Shown here: positions 34,339-42,878 of the stretch, in pieces
Numbering within the stretch: the first letter of the stretch is position 1
How the letters are laid out: every line of letters begins with the position of its first letter
From: CBDCYH01 sp965224105
GTDB taxonomy: Bacteria > Bacteroidota > Rhodothermia > Rhodothermales > JABDKH01
Length of the DNA: 64,000 bases
Reading direction: 5' to 3'
Assembly: GCA_965224105.1 (NCBI GenBank)
Contig: CBDCYH010000002.1
Coordinates: 248,001-312,000 of the forward strand
Notes under the pieces: generated by a model
What the model saw: the letters and a program-made list of their open reading frames with translations, nothing else
Database searches by the model: none
Told to the model about the DNA's origin: nothing
Program-made: the position numbers and the translations under genes

Positions 34339-35519
34339 ATATGCTCGCGAGTCGAACCAAGCGTCTGCGGCAAAGCGACATCAGAGCCATTAGTGCGCTC
34401 ATCGACGAGGTTTCGGGGATTAATCTTGGACAGGGTATCTGCGATATGCCGGTACCCTCGCCAATCAAACAATCAACAAACGAGGCGGTCAACAACGATC
34501 ACTCCACGTACTCACACTACGCCGGGGTAGAGGAATTGCGCCTACGCATACTGGGCAAGATCCAGTCCTACAACCGCATTCCGGCAACCGCCGCGGACGA
34601 AATTGTAGTTGGGGTTGGCGCTACAGGTGTCTTCGTATCGGCCGTGCTCGCCCTTTTCGATCCGGGTGATGATGTAATCTTGTTCGAGCCATACTACGGC
34701 TATCACAAACACATTCTGGAGTTGTTGGGCTGTACGACCTCCTTCGTTCGGATGCAGCCGCCGGACTGGAATGTTACGATTGATGAAATCGAATCCGCCA
34801 TTCGTGACCAAACGAAAGCGATCGTGGTCACCACTCCGTCAAATCCGTGCGGGAAGATGTGGACCACAGAGGAGTTGACAGAGCTGGTAGCCCTTGCAAA
34901 AGAACATAGTCTTACGATCATCACGGATGAGATCTACGAATACATTCTGTATGACGGTGCCAAACATATCTCCCCTGCCTCACTTCCCGACGCCTACGAA
35001 CGAACGGTTACGATTTCGGGCCTGTCAAAAACGTTTAACATGACGGGCTGGCGACTTGGTTACGCGGTGGCACAGCAAGAAACCGCAGATGCCATCGGAC
35101 TAATTTCCGACCTACTTTATATCTGCGCTCCTACTCCGCTACAGCACGGCGTCATAAGAGCATTCGAATTTGGTGACGAATATTACTCGGAAATGCAGAG
35201 TGCGTATCACGCCAAAAGAGAGCTCATCTGCAGCACACTTTCCGATTGTGGCTTTGATGTACCGGTGCCTGCCGGGGCCTACTATGTGCTAGCCGACTTC
35301 GGGAGGCTACAAAAAACACGAGCGGGTTTTGGTGACGATCGGGAGGCGTGTGAAACACTCATCCGCACTGCGGGAATCGGGAGCATCCCGGGTACAGCAT
35401 TCTACGTAGACCCGGCGGCGGGTAGTACCAAGCTGAGATTCTGTTTTGCAAAAGAGATGCCCGTTCTCGAGGAAGCGTGCGACCGTCTGCGGGCCTCTTT
35501 GGCTGAAGGCGTCGGCTAG
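34335..35519 (+). CDS. Class I/II PLP-dependent aminotransferase
   Basis: A 394-residue fold-type I aminotransferase. 'GINLGQGICDMPVP' is the substrate-binding start, 'TTPSNPCGKMWTTEEL' the conserved Asn-Pro motif, 'TIITDEIYEYILYD' the PLP-contacting Asp/Tyr and 'SGLSKTFNMTGWRLGYAVA' the Schiff-base Lys and phosphate-binding Arg. The C-terminal Arg appears in 'GSTKLRFCFAK'. It resembles aspartate or kynurenine-type aminotransferases. ATGA overlap with the DtxR gene suggests coupling. Its TAG stop interlocks with the convergent bisphosphate nucleotidase stop in one CTAG. Confidence 0.93.
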   Translation: MNMLASRTKRLRQSDIRAISALIDEVSGINLGQGICDMPVPSPIKQSTNEAVNNDHSTYSHYAGVEELRLRILGKIQSYNRIPATAADEIVVGVGATGVFVSAVLALFDPGDDVILFEPYYGYHKHILELLGCTTSFVRMQPPDWNVTIDEIESAIRDQTKAIVVTTPSNPCGKMWTTEELTELVALAKEHSLTIITDEIYEYILYDGAKHISPASLPDAYERTVTISGLSKTFNMTGWRLGYAVAQQETADAIGLISDLLYICAPTPLQHGVIRAFEFGDEYYSEMQSAYHAKRELICSTLSDCGFDVPVPAGAYYVLADFGRLQKTRAGFGDDREACETLIRTAGIGSIPGTAFYVDPAAGSTKLRFCFAKEMPVLEEACDRLRASLAEGVG

Positions 35520-37039
35520 CTCACCGCTACTCCGGCGACAGCCAGCGCCTCGATTATCTCGTCGTGCAGATGACCATTTGTGGCAATGACGCCCTTGTTC
35601 TTAGTGAGTCCTTTGCCTTGTCCAAAATCCAATCGGGTGCCGTAGATATCGGTTACCCTTCCTCCCGCTTCTTCGATGACTAGCATTCCAGCAGCGTGGT
35701 CCCAGATTTTTTCCACGTAACCTGGACGCGTGGGCAGTCTCATATACACATCCGCATCTCCACGGGCCACCACGGCATACTTTGCCTGGCTGTCCAGTCT
35801 CACCGGCTCCGCTGTGATTCCTAAATTCTTGGCCACCGTTGCGGAGTCGTTGTGGGAGCTATGCCCGGATTCCACCGACTCACAAAATCTTGCTGCGGAT
35901 GCAATATCCAGATCCGTAGTTGTGACAGGGGTGACCATGCTGGTCCCGTTGTCAACCAACGGACGCTCAAACGTTCCGTTGCCCTTAACCGCGGTGTAGA
36001 TTACGCCGCTCGATCCAGCCTCTGCACTGGCTTTTAAGTTTGGACATCCAAGCGCAGCGAGCACCACCTCACCGTCAACGATGAGCGCGAGGGCTACGGC
36101 GTACTGCTCGCCCCGCAAAAAACCTTTGGTCCCGTCGATCGGATCAAGCGTCCAAAACCTTGCTGAGTGTTCCGTCGCCCCGCCGTGATCGATTGCATCC
36201 ATGACCTCCGACTCGGACAGGCTTATCAATGCGTTAACGTTTTCCACCACCCTGCTTCGCACCAGGCTGTTTTCTTCGGTACGCAGCTCATCAGCGTCTT
36301 CTTCTGCAATCACGGGATCGTTTGGAAACGCCTGTTTGAGGCGGTGACATACCAGGGCCTGACTGCCAAAATCTGCAACCGTAACCGGGCTCTTGTCCTT
36401 TTTTTCGAGCATTGCCGGCGAAATTTGAGACTGCACTGTTCGGCATAATCTGGATGCGTCGCGGACAGCCGCTATCGCGACCTCTAGTTCCTTCTGATAG
36501 TTTATCACAACTTCTGGGTTTGGTGAGGCGCTTCGGCGCGGATAATGTGGGATAGAATCTAAAAAATGAATACGCTCGTTCTGGATGACGTAGCAATAGT
36601 GCTCAAGTCCGTTTGTCACGAGGATGTATTCAGCCTGCAGCACAGAGTTATACTGTGCAACCTGCTCGAAGGTGTTCCAATTCAGGGGTACCGATGCGGC
36701 TTTGCATTCGCACAATAGCCAGATCGCACCATCCGGTTGGTACACTACTATATCGGCACGGCGCGACAATTCCTGAAACCGGAATTCTTGTTCAACGGAT
36801 ATCAAGCCTGGAGGCACGTTCCGCTCGTTGACTAGGAATGAGATCGCGTGTTGACGGACCCACTCTTCGGGTGTAAGGCGTACGTACCGAGACCGGCTCT
36901 CGCAGTACACGTGCCTGGTGCCAACCTCCGCCGTTTTCACCGATAGATCGGCGGCTGGAAACGTTAGTTCGGGAAGATCCGGAGTATCCAAAGTATTAAA
37001 CCTGTCGCCGTAGGCTCTATTCGATATTTCCAGCGGCAC
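35516..37039 (-). CDS. Fusion of an HsdR-N-type nuclease domain and a 3'(2'),5'-bisphosphate nucleotidase
   Basis: A single 507-residue frame. Residues about 40-168 match the type I restriction HsdR N-terminal (HSDR_N_2) pattern with a PD-(D/E)xK core: Asp96 in 'RRADIVVYQPDG', Glu111 and Lys113 in 'CECKA', then 'QYNSVLQAEYILVTNGLEHYCY'. Residues about 180-507 are a CysQ/Hal2-like enzyme with all metal motifs: Glu246/Glu247 ('IAEEDAD'), 'DPIDGTKGFLRG' (Asp299, Asp302) and 'WDHAAGMLVIEEAGG' (Asp447), which dephosphorylates PAP. Each half is of normal standalone size. A GTG at 36508 (Val178), with a weak AGAAG before it, could start the second half separately. The gene overlaps the end of pyrB by 23 nt. 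Real fusion or lost stop codon cannot be told apart here. Confidence 0.85.
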   Translation of the reverse strand: MPLEISNRAYGDRFNTLDTPDLPELTFPAADLSVKTAEVGTRHVYCESRSRYVRLTPEEWVRQHAISFLVNERNVPPGLISVEQEFRFQELSRRADIVVYQPDGAIWLLCECKAASVPLNWNTFEQVAQYNSVLQAEYILVTNGLEHYCYVIQNERIHFLDSIPHYPRRSASPNPEVVINYQKELEVAIAAVRDASRLCRTVQSQISPAMLEKKDKSPVTVADFGSQALVCHRLKQAFPNDPVIAEEDADELRTEENSLVRSRVVENVNALISLSESEVMDAIDHGGATEHSARFWTLDPIDGTKGFLRGEQYAVALALIVDGEVVLAALGCPNLKASAEAGSSGVIYTAVKGNGTFERPLVDNGTSMVTPVTTTDLDIASAARFCESVESGHSSHNDSATVAKNLGITAEPVRLDSQAKYAVVARGDADVYMRLPTRPGYVEKIWDHAAGMLVIEEAGGRVTDIYGTRLDFGQGKGLTKNKGVIATNGHLHDEIIEALAVAGVAVS

Positions 37040-37976
37040 CGGAGAGTAGATATAGAACAGCCATCCGCACAGCCACCCCGTTGGTAACCTGGTTTAGAAT
37101 TACGGCCCTGGGATGATCGACAACCTCACCTGCAAGCTCAACGCCTCTATTCACCGGCCCGGGGTGCATTATCATGAGATCTTTCTCGCGCGCAAGGTGG
37201 TCCAGCTTGATGCCAAAAGTCTCATGATACTCTCGTATCGACGGAATAAGCTGTTTTCCTTGTCGTTCCAGTTGAATCCGCAGCGCCATCGCTATCTGGC
37301 ACCCATCGAGTGCTTCGTCCAAATTATGGGTCACGCGAACACCCATGGACGACATACCGTAGGGGATAAGTGTGGGTGGTCCACAGACGGTCACCTCCGC
37401 ACCAAGAGCGCGCAGACCGTAAATGTTGGAGCGGGCGACACGGCTATGTGCTATATCACCTACTATTGTAACTCTCAGTCCGCGGAAGCTGTCAACGAGG
37501 TCACTCATCGTAAGCAAATCGAGAAGTGCCTGGGTTGGATGTTCGTGGGCTCCGTCGCCGGCGTTTATCACCACGGCATCAACACACTGCGTAAGAAAGT
37601 TGGCCGCACCCGGCGACCTGTGCCGGATTACTGCCATATCGATTTTCATTGCCTCGATATTCTGCGCGGTATCTTTCAGAGATTCGCCCTTAGAGACACT
37701 TGACCCCGAAGCCGAAAAGTTGACCGTGTCTGCCGAAAGCCTCTTCTCGGCCAACTCGAAAGATATTCTCGTCCTGGTCGATGGCTCGAAGAACAAGTTG
37801 ACGACGGTAATGCCCCTTAATGTCGGAACCCGCCTGATTGGTCTGGACAGTACTTCGCGGAACCGACGTGCAGTTTCCAGAATCAGTTCTATCTCACTAC
37901 TGTCGTACGTCGCTAGTCCCAACAAATGCCGATGATTCAGCTGCGACGACTTTTCTACTGCAATATCGGTATCCAT
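37017..37976 (-). CDS. pyrB: Aspartate carbamoyltransferase catalytic subunit
   Basis: A 319-residue ATCase. The carbamoyl-phosphate loop 'FFEPSTRTRISFELAEKRL', 'SGSSVSKGESLKDTAQNI' (contributing Ser/Lys) and 'VINAGDGAHEHPTQALLDLLTM' are canonical, as are 'GDIAHSRVARSNI' and the C-terminal 'HPGPVNRGVELA'. It makes carbamoyl aspartate, the committed step of pyrimidine synthesis. It lies 3 nt after pyrR, so the pair is one operon. No pyrI regulatory gene is adjacent. Confidence 0.98.
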   Translation of the reverse strand: MDTDIAVEKSSQLNHRHLLGLATYDSSEIELILETARRFREVLSRPIRRVPTLRGITVVNLFFEPSTRTRISFELAEKRLSADTVNFSASGSSVSKGESLKDTAQNIEAMKIDMAVIRHRSPGAANFLTQCVDAVVINAGDGAHEHPTQALLDLLTMSDLVDSFRGLRVTIVGDIAHSRVARSNIYGLRALGAEVTVCGPPTLIPYGMSSMGVRVTHNLDEALDGCQIAMALRIQLERQGKQLIPSIREYHETFGIKLDHLAREKDLMIMHPGPVNRGVELAGEVVDHPRAVILNQVTNGVAVRMAVLYLLSGAAGNIE

Positions 37977-37979
37977 GAT

Positions 37980-38555
37980 CTACGCTTTCTCCTGCGATCG
38001 CGCGACCAGCCACACCCCGTCACGGTCGTCTATTTCCTTTAGCCTAACCCGCACTTCCTCGCCTGCGATGGTGGGGACTTCTCGCCCAACTATATCAGCG
38101 TGAATCGGGAGTTCCTTCAGTCCTCTGTCAATAATAACCAGCGAGGTAACGGCGGAGGGCCGTCCAATGTCGAGTAGTGCATCGAGCGCCGCCCGAGTAG
38201 TGCGACCGGTGAAAAGTACATCGTCCACTAACACGATATGCATGCCCGTAATATCGAAGGGAATGTTGGTTTCTCTGATTACCGGCCTCCGGTCTCTGAG
38301 CCTGAAATCATCGCGGTACATATTCGCGTCTAGAATCCCGAGGGGCACCTTTGTGTTCTCCAGCGCTTCGATACGTTTTGCCAGACGCCTGGCAATGAAT
38401 ACACCTCTCCGCTGCATTCCTACGATGCCCAGTGTAGACTCAAGATCAAGACCGGGTTCGACGAGTTCAAGAATCTGCCGGGACATGCGATTGAGCATTC
38501 TGTCCAAATCGGACTCATCCAAAAGATGGGCTTTTATGGTATCTCCCGGCTGCAT
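37980..38555 (-). CDS. pyrR: PyrR, bifunctional pyr regulator/uracil phosphoribosyltransferase
   Basis: A 191-residue type I phosphoribosyltransferase. 'MHIVLVDDVLFTGRTTRAALDALLDIGRP' is the PRPP-binding loop with two aspartates, and 'SLVIIDRGLKELPIHADIVGREVPT' is the PyrR-type end that also contacts RNA in Firmicutes. It probably senses UMP/UTP and may salvage uracil. The leader here is short (about 41 nt to the divergent DUF58 frame) and I see no attenuator hairpin, so RNA-binding control is not supported by the sequence. Confidence 0.93.
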   Translation of the reverse strand: MQPGDTIKAHLLDESDLDRMLNRMSRQILELVEPGLDLESTLGIVGMQRRGVFIARRLAKRIEALENTKVPLGILDANMYRDDFRLRDRRPVIRETNIPFDITGMHIVLVDDVLFTGRTTRAALDALLDIGRPSAVTSLVIIDRGLKELPIHADIVGREVPTIAGEEVRVRLKEIDDRDGVWLVARSQEKA

Positions 38556-38650
38556 ACTTTGAAACTACGGTATTTGACTCCGCCGGTCATCGATTTTTGG
38601 TCGCACGGCGGTTAATTGGCAGTGAAGCCACCCGAGAACCAAACGAATAC

Positions 38651-39583
38651 GTGACTGATAACAAGCAAGCGCTCAAATTCCTTGACCCGGTCCTGGTCTC
38701 GCGACTCGACAACATGGAGCTTCGGGCGAAACTAATTGTCGAAGGGTTCATCACCGGCCTCCACAAAAGCCCTTACCACGGCTTTTCGGTTGAATTTGCC
38801 GAGCACAGGCCGTACAACACAGGCGACGAATTCAGGCATGTGGATTGGCGGGTCTTTGCCAAGTCCGACAGGTACTACGTAAAACAATACGAGGAGGAAA
38901 CGAATCTCCGTCACTACGTTGTCCTCGATACTTCCAGTTCCATGCGGTTTACCGGAGACGCCGAGATCTCCAAGCTCCAGTACGGATCCTACCTTGCTGC
39001 CGCACTCCACTACCTGATGATTAAGCAAAAAGATGCATCAGGTTTGATCGCATTTGATGAGGAGATTCACACGGTTCTTCCGCCAAAAAGTACGCAGCGT
39101 TACATGCGTGTCCTGCTATCAGAGTTGGAGAGAATTGTCCGGCGTGATGAATCAGAAAAGAAAACCAGTGCGGCGTCGACGCTCGGCCGGGTAGCAGAAC
39201 GTATTGGACGCAGGTCGCTTGTTGTTCTGATTTCTGATCTCTTTGAAAATGTGGAGCAGCATGATGAACTAGTGTCGTCGTTGAGACATCTGCGGTATTC
39301 TGGACACGAGGTGCTTGTTTTCCATGTGTTGGAATCATCGACGGAACGGATGTTCAACTTTCCGGATGTCCCGATGCTTTTCACAGATATGGAAACCGGT
39401 GAAAAGTTGACGCTCCAACCTGCCCAGATCCGAGAAAATTATCAGGAAGCGGTTAAGCTCTTCAGCGAACGCTTCAAGCGGAAGTGTATCGAGTACCACA
39501 TAGACTTTGTCGAGGTTGACACGAGCCAGAGGTACGACACGGCTCTATTGGCGTATCTGAACAAACGATCTTTGCTGAAATAG
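38651..39583 (+). CDS. DUF58 domain-containing protein
   Basis: About 310 residues from the GTG at 38651 (M-T-D-N-K-Q-A-L-K-F-L); a TTG at 38597 is an alternative start. 'VEFAEHRPYNTGDEFRHVDWRVFAKSDRYYVKQYEEETNLRHYVVLDTSSSM' is the DUF58 signature followed by a von Willebrand A-like MIDAS start (DTSSSM). 'LVVLISDLFENVEQHDELVSSLRHLRYSGHEVLVFHVLE' continues the vWA fold. Such proteins usually accompany a MoxR AAA ATPase, but none is adjacent. It is cytoplasmic in prediction. Role unknown, possibly co-chaperone of a MoxR system elsewhere. Confidence 0.9.
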   Translation: MTDNKQALKFLDPVLVSRLDNMELRAKLIVEGFITGLHKSPYHGFSVEFAEHRPYNTGDEFRHVDWRVFAKSDRYYVKQYEEETNLRHYVVLDTSSSMRFTGDAEISKLQYGSYLAAALHYLMIKQKDASGLIAFDEEIHTVLPPKSTQRYMRVLLSELERIVRRDESEKKTSAASTLGRVAERIGRRSLVVLISDLFENVEQHDELVSSLRHLRYSGHEVLVFHVLESSTERMFNFPDVPMLFTDMETGEKLTLQPAQIRENYQEAVKLFSERFKRKCIEYHIDFVEVDTSQRYDTALLAYLNKRSLLK

Positions 39584-39668
39584 TCATGGACCGAGTGCGC
39601 CTGAAACAAAGTTGAACCGTAATCTTAAACGCGCAAGTAACCTTTAGACGAAATTGAGGCCCCTTTCA

Positions 39669-41426
39669 ATGAGAAATGTTTACATAGTTTTGTTATGTAC
39701 CATATTTGTCTCTGCATGCTCCACCTCGAGCGAGACAATGGAAAGCACTGCAGTAGAAATGAAATCTGCTGCGCAGATGGCAGCCGAGGCTGCGTCGGAT
39801 GTTGAAACCATCACAAAATACCAGTCGACAATCACGTCGGAGGAATTGGCTGGCCACCTGTACTTCTTTGCGAGCGACTATTTTGAAGGCAGGGAGACGA
39901 CGACACGCGGTCAGAAACTCGCGGCCGGATACCTGGCTGCCGAGTACCGCAAGATGGGCCTTGAGCCGATCGGGAACGACGGTAGAGACTCCAATGCACC
40001 GGACAAGTTTTTCCAGGAATTCGAGGTATACGGGAAGCGTCTGAACAAGGCCGAGCTGAGCGCCCGTTCGGGGTTGTCGACGCTCGTGTCCGCAGAGTTT
40101 TCTGCGGATTCTTACGATGATGGCGCGTTCCTGGTTTTCGGAAACGCCACATCAGCCGAGGGCCCTCTCTATTTCGCAGGCTACGGAATACCGGACGATG
40201 ACTTGGGATTCAATGAGATTACTGCTCTCGAATCTGCGGGTATCGACTATTCCGATGGATGGCTGATGATTCTAGATGGTGAGCCGATGAGGGATGACGA
40301 CGAAAGCTTGCTTCCTACAGAAGACGGCGGCCCTTCCCAATGGTCGCAGTCGCGGAATGCAAAACTGAGGGCTTACTTTTCGTCTGGAAAACTACCAAAA
40401 GGAATCGTGCTGGTGTCCGGAGACACCGACGCTAGCAGTTTCCAGAAGCAGGCTGCGGCGGCCGCGGCACAACAGCAGGCTGTGGGTAGTTTGTCACTGA
40501 CAGATGACGCGCCCTCCAGACCTTTTCCACCAATTTATACAGTGACAATTGACGTTGCGAATGAAATGCTGGGTCCCTCTGGCAATTCAGTCGCCTCAGC
40601 AAAAGAGCAAATTGATTCAACCCTGGAACCGTTTGTCTTTGCAGTGAGTGGCGTAACCGTGTCGAGTACGCTTGATAGCGGATCCTTCAGTGCCACCACG
40701 GAAAACGTAGTTGCATTTATTGAAGGGACTGATCCTGTACTCAAGGATGAAGTTGTAGTTTTTTCCTCACATTACGATCACATTGGTCTAACCGGTGCCA
40801 TCGAGGGAGACTCAGTCAATAACGGTGCTGATGATGATGGATCCGGAACCGTAACGCTATTGGAAATTGCTGAAGCGTTTATGGCGGCCAAGGAGGATGG
40901 TGTCGGGCCACGGCGATCGCTCATTTTCCTCAATGTAACCGGAGAAGAAAAAGGACTCCTGGGGTCGGCGCACTACGCGGACGAAGATCCGCGAATGCCC
41001 CTGGATAAAACTGTCGCGAATCTGAACATAGACATGATTGGGCGCTTTGACCCGACGCATCCTGGTGCGGATAACGACTATGTCTATATCATCGGCTCGA
41101 AGATGATCTCGCAAGAGTTGCACGACATAAACGTCTGGGCCAATACATCAACTGGGATTAATCTCGACCTCAACGAACGGTTTAACTCCAAGGATGACCC
41201 CAACAGGTTTTATGCTCGATCGGATCACTGGAACTTCGGCAAACACAACATCCCTTTCACCTTCTACTTCACCGGTACGCACGAAGATTATCACGGACCC
41301 GGTGACGAAGCACACAAGGTTGAGTACGACCGAATGGCGAGAATTGGTCAGCTAATTTTTGCGACGGGTTGGCGGGTTGCCAATCAAGATTCTCGACCTG
41401 CTGTTTCAGGCGAAGGCTTCAACTAG
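39669..41426 (+). CDS. Zn-dependent M28 family peptidase (lipoprotein)
   Basis: 585 residues from the ATG at 39669. 'MRNVYIVLLCTIFVSACSTSS' is a lipoprotein signal with lipobox V-S-A-C. The M28 zinc ligands are all visible: His in 'FSSHYDHIGLTG', Asp in 'NNGADDDGSGTVTLLEIAEAF', the Glu pair in 'NVTGEEKGLLGSAHYA', Asp in 'NLNIDMIGRFD' and His in 'TGTHEDYHGPGDEAH'. The middle (about 150-340) holds a PA-like protease-associated insertion. It is probably an outer-membrane or periplasmic aminopeptidase. Its TAG stop interlocks with the convergent NifU-like gene. Confidence 0.93.
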   Translation: MRNVYIVLLCTIFVSACSTSSETMESTAVEMKSAAQMAAEAASDVETITKYQSTITSEELAGHLYFFASDYFEGRETTTRGQKLAAGYLAAEYRKMGLEPIGNDGRDSNAPDKFFQEFEVYGKRLNKAELSARSGLSTLVSAEFSADSYDDGAFLVFGNATSAEGPLYFAGYGIPDDDLGFNEITALESAGIDYSDGWLMILDGEPMRDDDESLLPTEDGGPSQWSQSRNAKLRAYFSSGKLPKGIVLVSGDTDASSFQKQAAAAAAQQQAVGSLSLTDDAPSRPFPPIYTVTIDVANEMLGPSGNSVASAKEQIDSTLEPFVFAVSGVTVSSTLDSGSFSATTENVVAFIEGTDPVLKDEVVVFSSHYDHIGLTGAIEGDSVNNGADDDGSGTVTLLEIAEAFMAAKEDGVGPRRSLIFLNVTGEEKGLLGSAHYADEDPRMPLDKTVANLNIDMIGRFDPTHPGADNDYVYIIGSKMISQELHDINVWANTSTGINLDLNERFNSKDDPNRFYARSDHWNFGKHNIPFTFYFTGTHEDYHGPGDEAHKVEYDRMARIGQLIFATGWRVANQDSRPAVSGEGFN

Positions 41427-41701
41427 GTCAGCGCCGGAGTATTTATTGCCTCGACACGGGATATCTGAGGAACCGCACGTTTGAGGGCCTGCTCGATTCC
41501 GGCCCTCAGCGTCATGGTGCTCATCGGGCAGGTGCCACATGCCCCAAGCAATTCGAGTTCGACGATCAGCTCCGGTGTGATACGCGCAAGCCGAACCGAG
41601 CCACCATCAGCCATGAGATACGGCCGTAATTTGTCCAGAGCAGCTTCGACATCTGCTATAAGCTTGGGATCCTGGCCTGGATGGTCGGGCGTTTCTGACA
41701 T
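41423..41701 (-). CDS. NifU C-terminal-domain iron-sulfur scaffold/carrier
   Basis: A 92-residue protein. 'AALDKLRPYLMADGGSVRLARI' and 'LELLGACGTCPMSTMTLRAGIEQALKR' with the Cys-x-x-Cys pair are the NifU C-terminal domain, which assembles or passes on [4Fe-4S] clusters. It lies 53 nt downstream of the Mrp ATPase gene on the same strand; both are Fe-S carriers, so a shared role in cluster delivery is likely. Length is normal for the standalone form. Confidence 0.94.
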   Translation of the reverse strand: MSETPDHPGQDPKLIADVEAALDKLRPYLMADGGSVRLARITPELIVELELLGACGTCPMSTMTLRAGIEQALKRAVPQISRVEAINTPALT

Positions 41702-41754
41702 TTTGTTCTAATCGACGGAAAAGGTATGCACTACGGAGGTATTGTCGAGTTCCA

Positions 41755-42858
41755 TCATCTGATCGAAATCGAGACCCCGTCACTCGACGACCGCGTGGCA
41801 TTGCGATATACAGCCTGACGATCCAACTCCTGTGCGATCGCCATGAATCCGGCTGCGCTCGCTGAGTCCGGGTGGCTGATGACAATGGGGACGCCGTCGT
41901 CTCCACCCTCCCGAACATGCTGCTCTATCGGAATCTCGCCAAGGAACGGCACGTCGAGCTCGCTAGCAAGTGTTTTGGCGCCCTTCCTTCCGAATATGTA
42001 GTACCGTTTTTGGGGATCATCCGGTGGACTGAAGAACGACATGTTCTCCACAATGCCCATGATAGGAACGTTTACCTGCTGAAACATGGCGACTCCCCTC
42101 CTTGCGTCCGCCAATGCAACTGGCTGCGGCGTCGAAACGATCACAGACCCACTAACCGTCACCGACTGAGTGATCGTAAGTGGAATGTCTCCGGTCCCGG
42201 GTGGCAGGTCTAACAGAAGGTAGTCCAACCCTACCCATGCGGTATCCGCCAGAAACTGTCTAACGGCGCGGGCAATCATCGGGCCGCGCCAAACGACTGC
42301 CTTGTCTGGATCGACGAGGAATCCCATCGACAACACATGTACGCCAAACTTTTCCAGAGGGACAAGTTTACGGCTTTCATTGACGCGTGGCCGACTTCCT
42401 TCTAATCCAAACATTGTTGGGATAGAAGGACCGTAAACGTCCGTATCCACAAGGCCGACTGTAAAGCCTGATTCAGCAAGTGCAACCGCCAGATTTACCG
42501 AAACTGTACTTTTTCCTACACCTCCTTTTCCGGACGCCACTGCTATGATATTGGTTGCGTCGACGTCTACTTCTCCCTGCGACGAAGATGCATCGAATGA
42601 ATCCAACCCGATCATTGCACTATCGCTATCGATATTGATGTTCGCATTAGGAAAAGCCTGCCCCAATGCTTTCTGCGTCTCCGGAACTGCGACATCTGCA
42701 AATACCGACGTGGGATCCTTAACCACAACCGTGAGCGAAATTTCATCAGCAGTTACAGCAAGGTCGCGAATGTAATCCATCCGCAACATATCCTTTCCTG
42801 TTGCCGGGTCCTGGATGGAACGTAGCACACCTAGTACATCATCAATCGTCATAAGCAC
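41755..42858 (-). CDS. mrp: Mrp/NBP35-family iron-sulfur carrier ATPase
   Basis: A 367-residue protein. Residues 1-90 are a MIP18/DUF59 domain ('VLGVLRSIQDPATGKDMLRMDYIRDLAV'). The P-loop is 'IIAVASGKGGVGKSTVSVNLAVALA', with 'GLVDTDVYGPSIPTMFG' and 'YLLLDLPPGTGDIPLTI' as the SIMIBI switch motifs. The CPxC pair that many Mrp proteins use to hold a cluster is absent: 'VENMSFFSPPDDPQKRYYIFGRKG' has no cysteine, as in other Bacteroidota members. With the NifU-like neighbour it probably matures Fe-S proteins. Confidence 0.95.
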   Translation of the reverse strand: MLMTIDDVLGVLRSIQDPATGKDMLRMDYIRDLAVTADEISLTVVVKDPTSVFADVAVPETQKALGQAFPNANINIDSDSAMIGLDSFDASSSQGEVDVDATNIIAVASGKGGVGKSTVSVNLAVALAESGFTVGLVDTDVYGPSIPTMFGLEGSRPRVNESRKLVPLEKFGVHVLSMGFLVDPDKAVVWRGPMIARAVRQFLADTAWVGLDYLLLDLPPGTGDIPLTITQSVTVSGSVIVSTPQPVALADARRGVAMFQQVNVPIMGIVENMSFFSPPDDPQKRYYIFGRKGAKTLASELDVPFLGEIPIEQHVREGGDDGVPIVISHPDSASAAGFMAIAQELDRQAVYRNATRSSSDGVSISIR

Positions 42859-42878
42859 TCAAATTTTGGTGCACAAAG

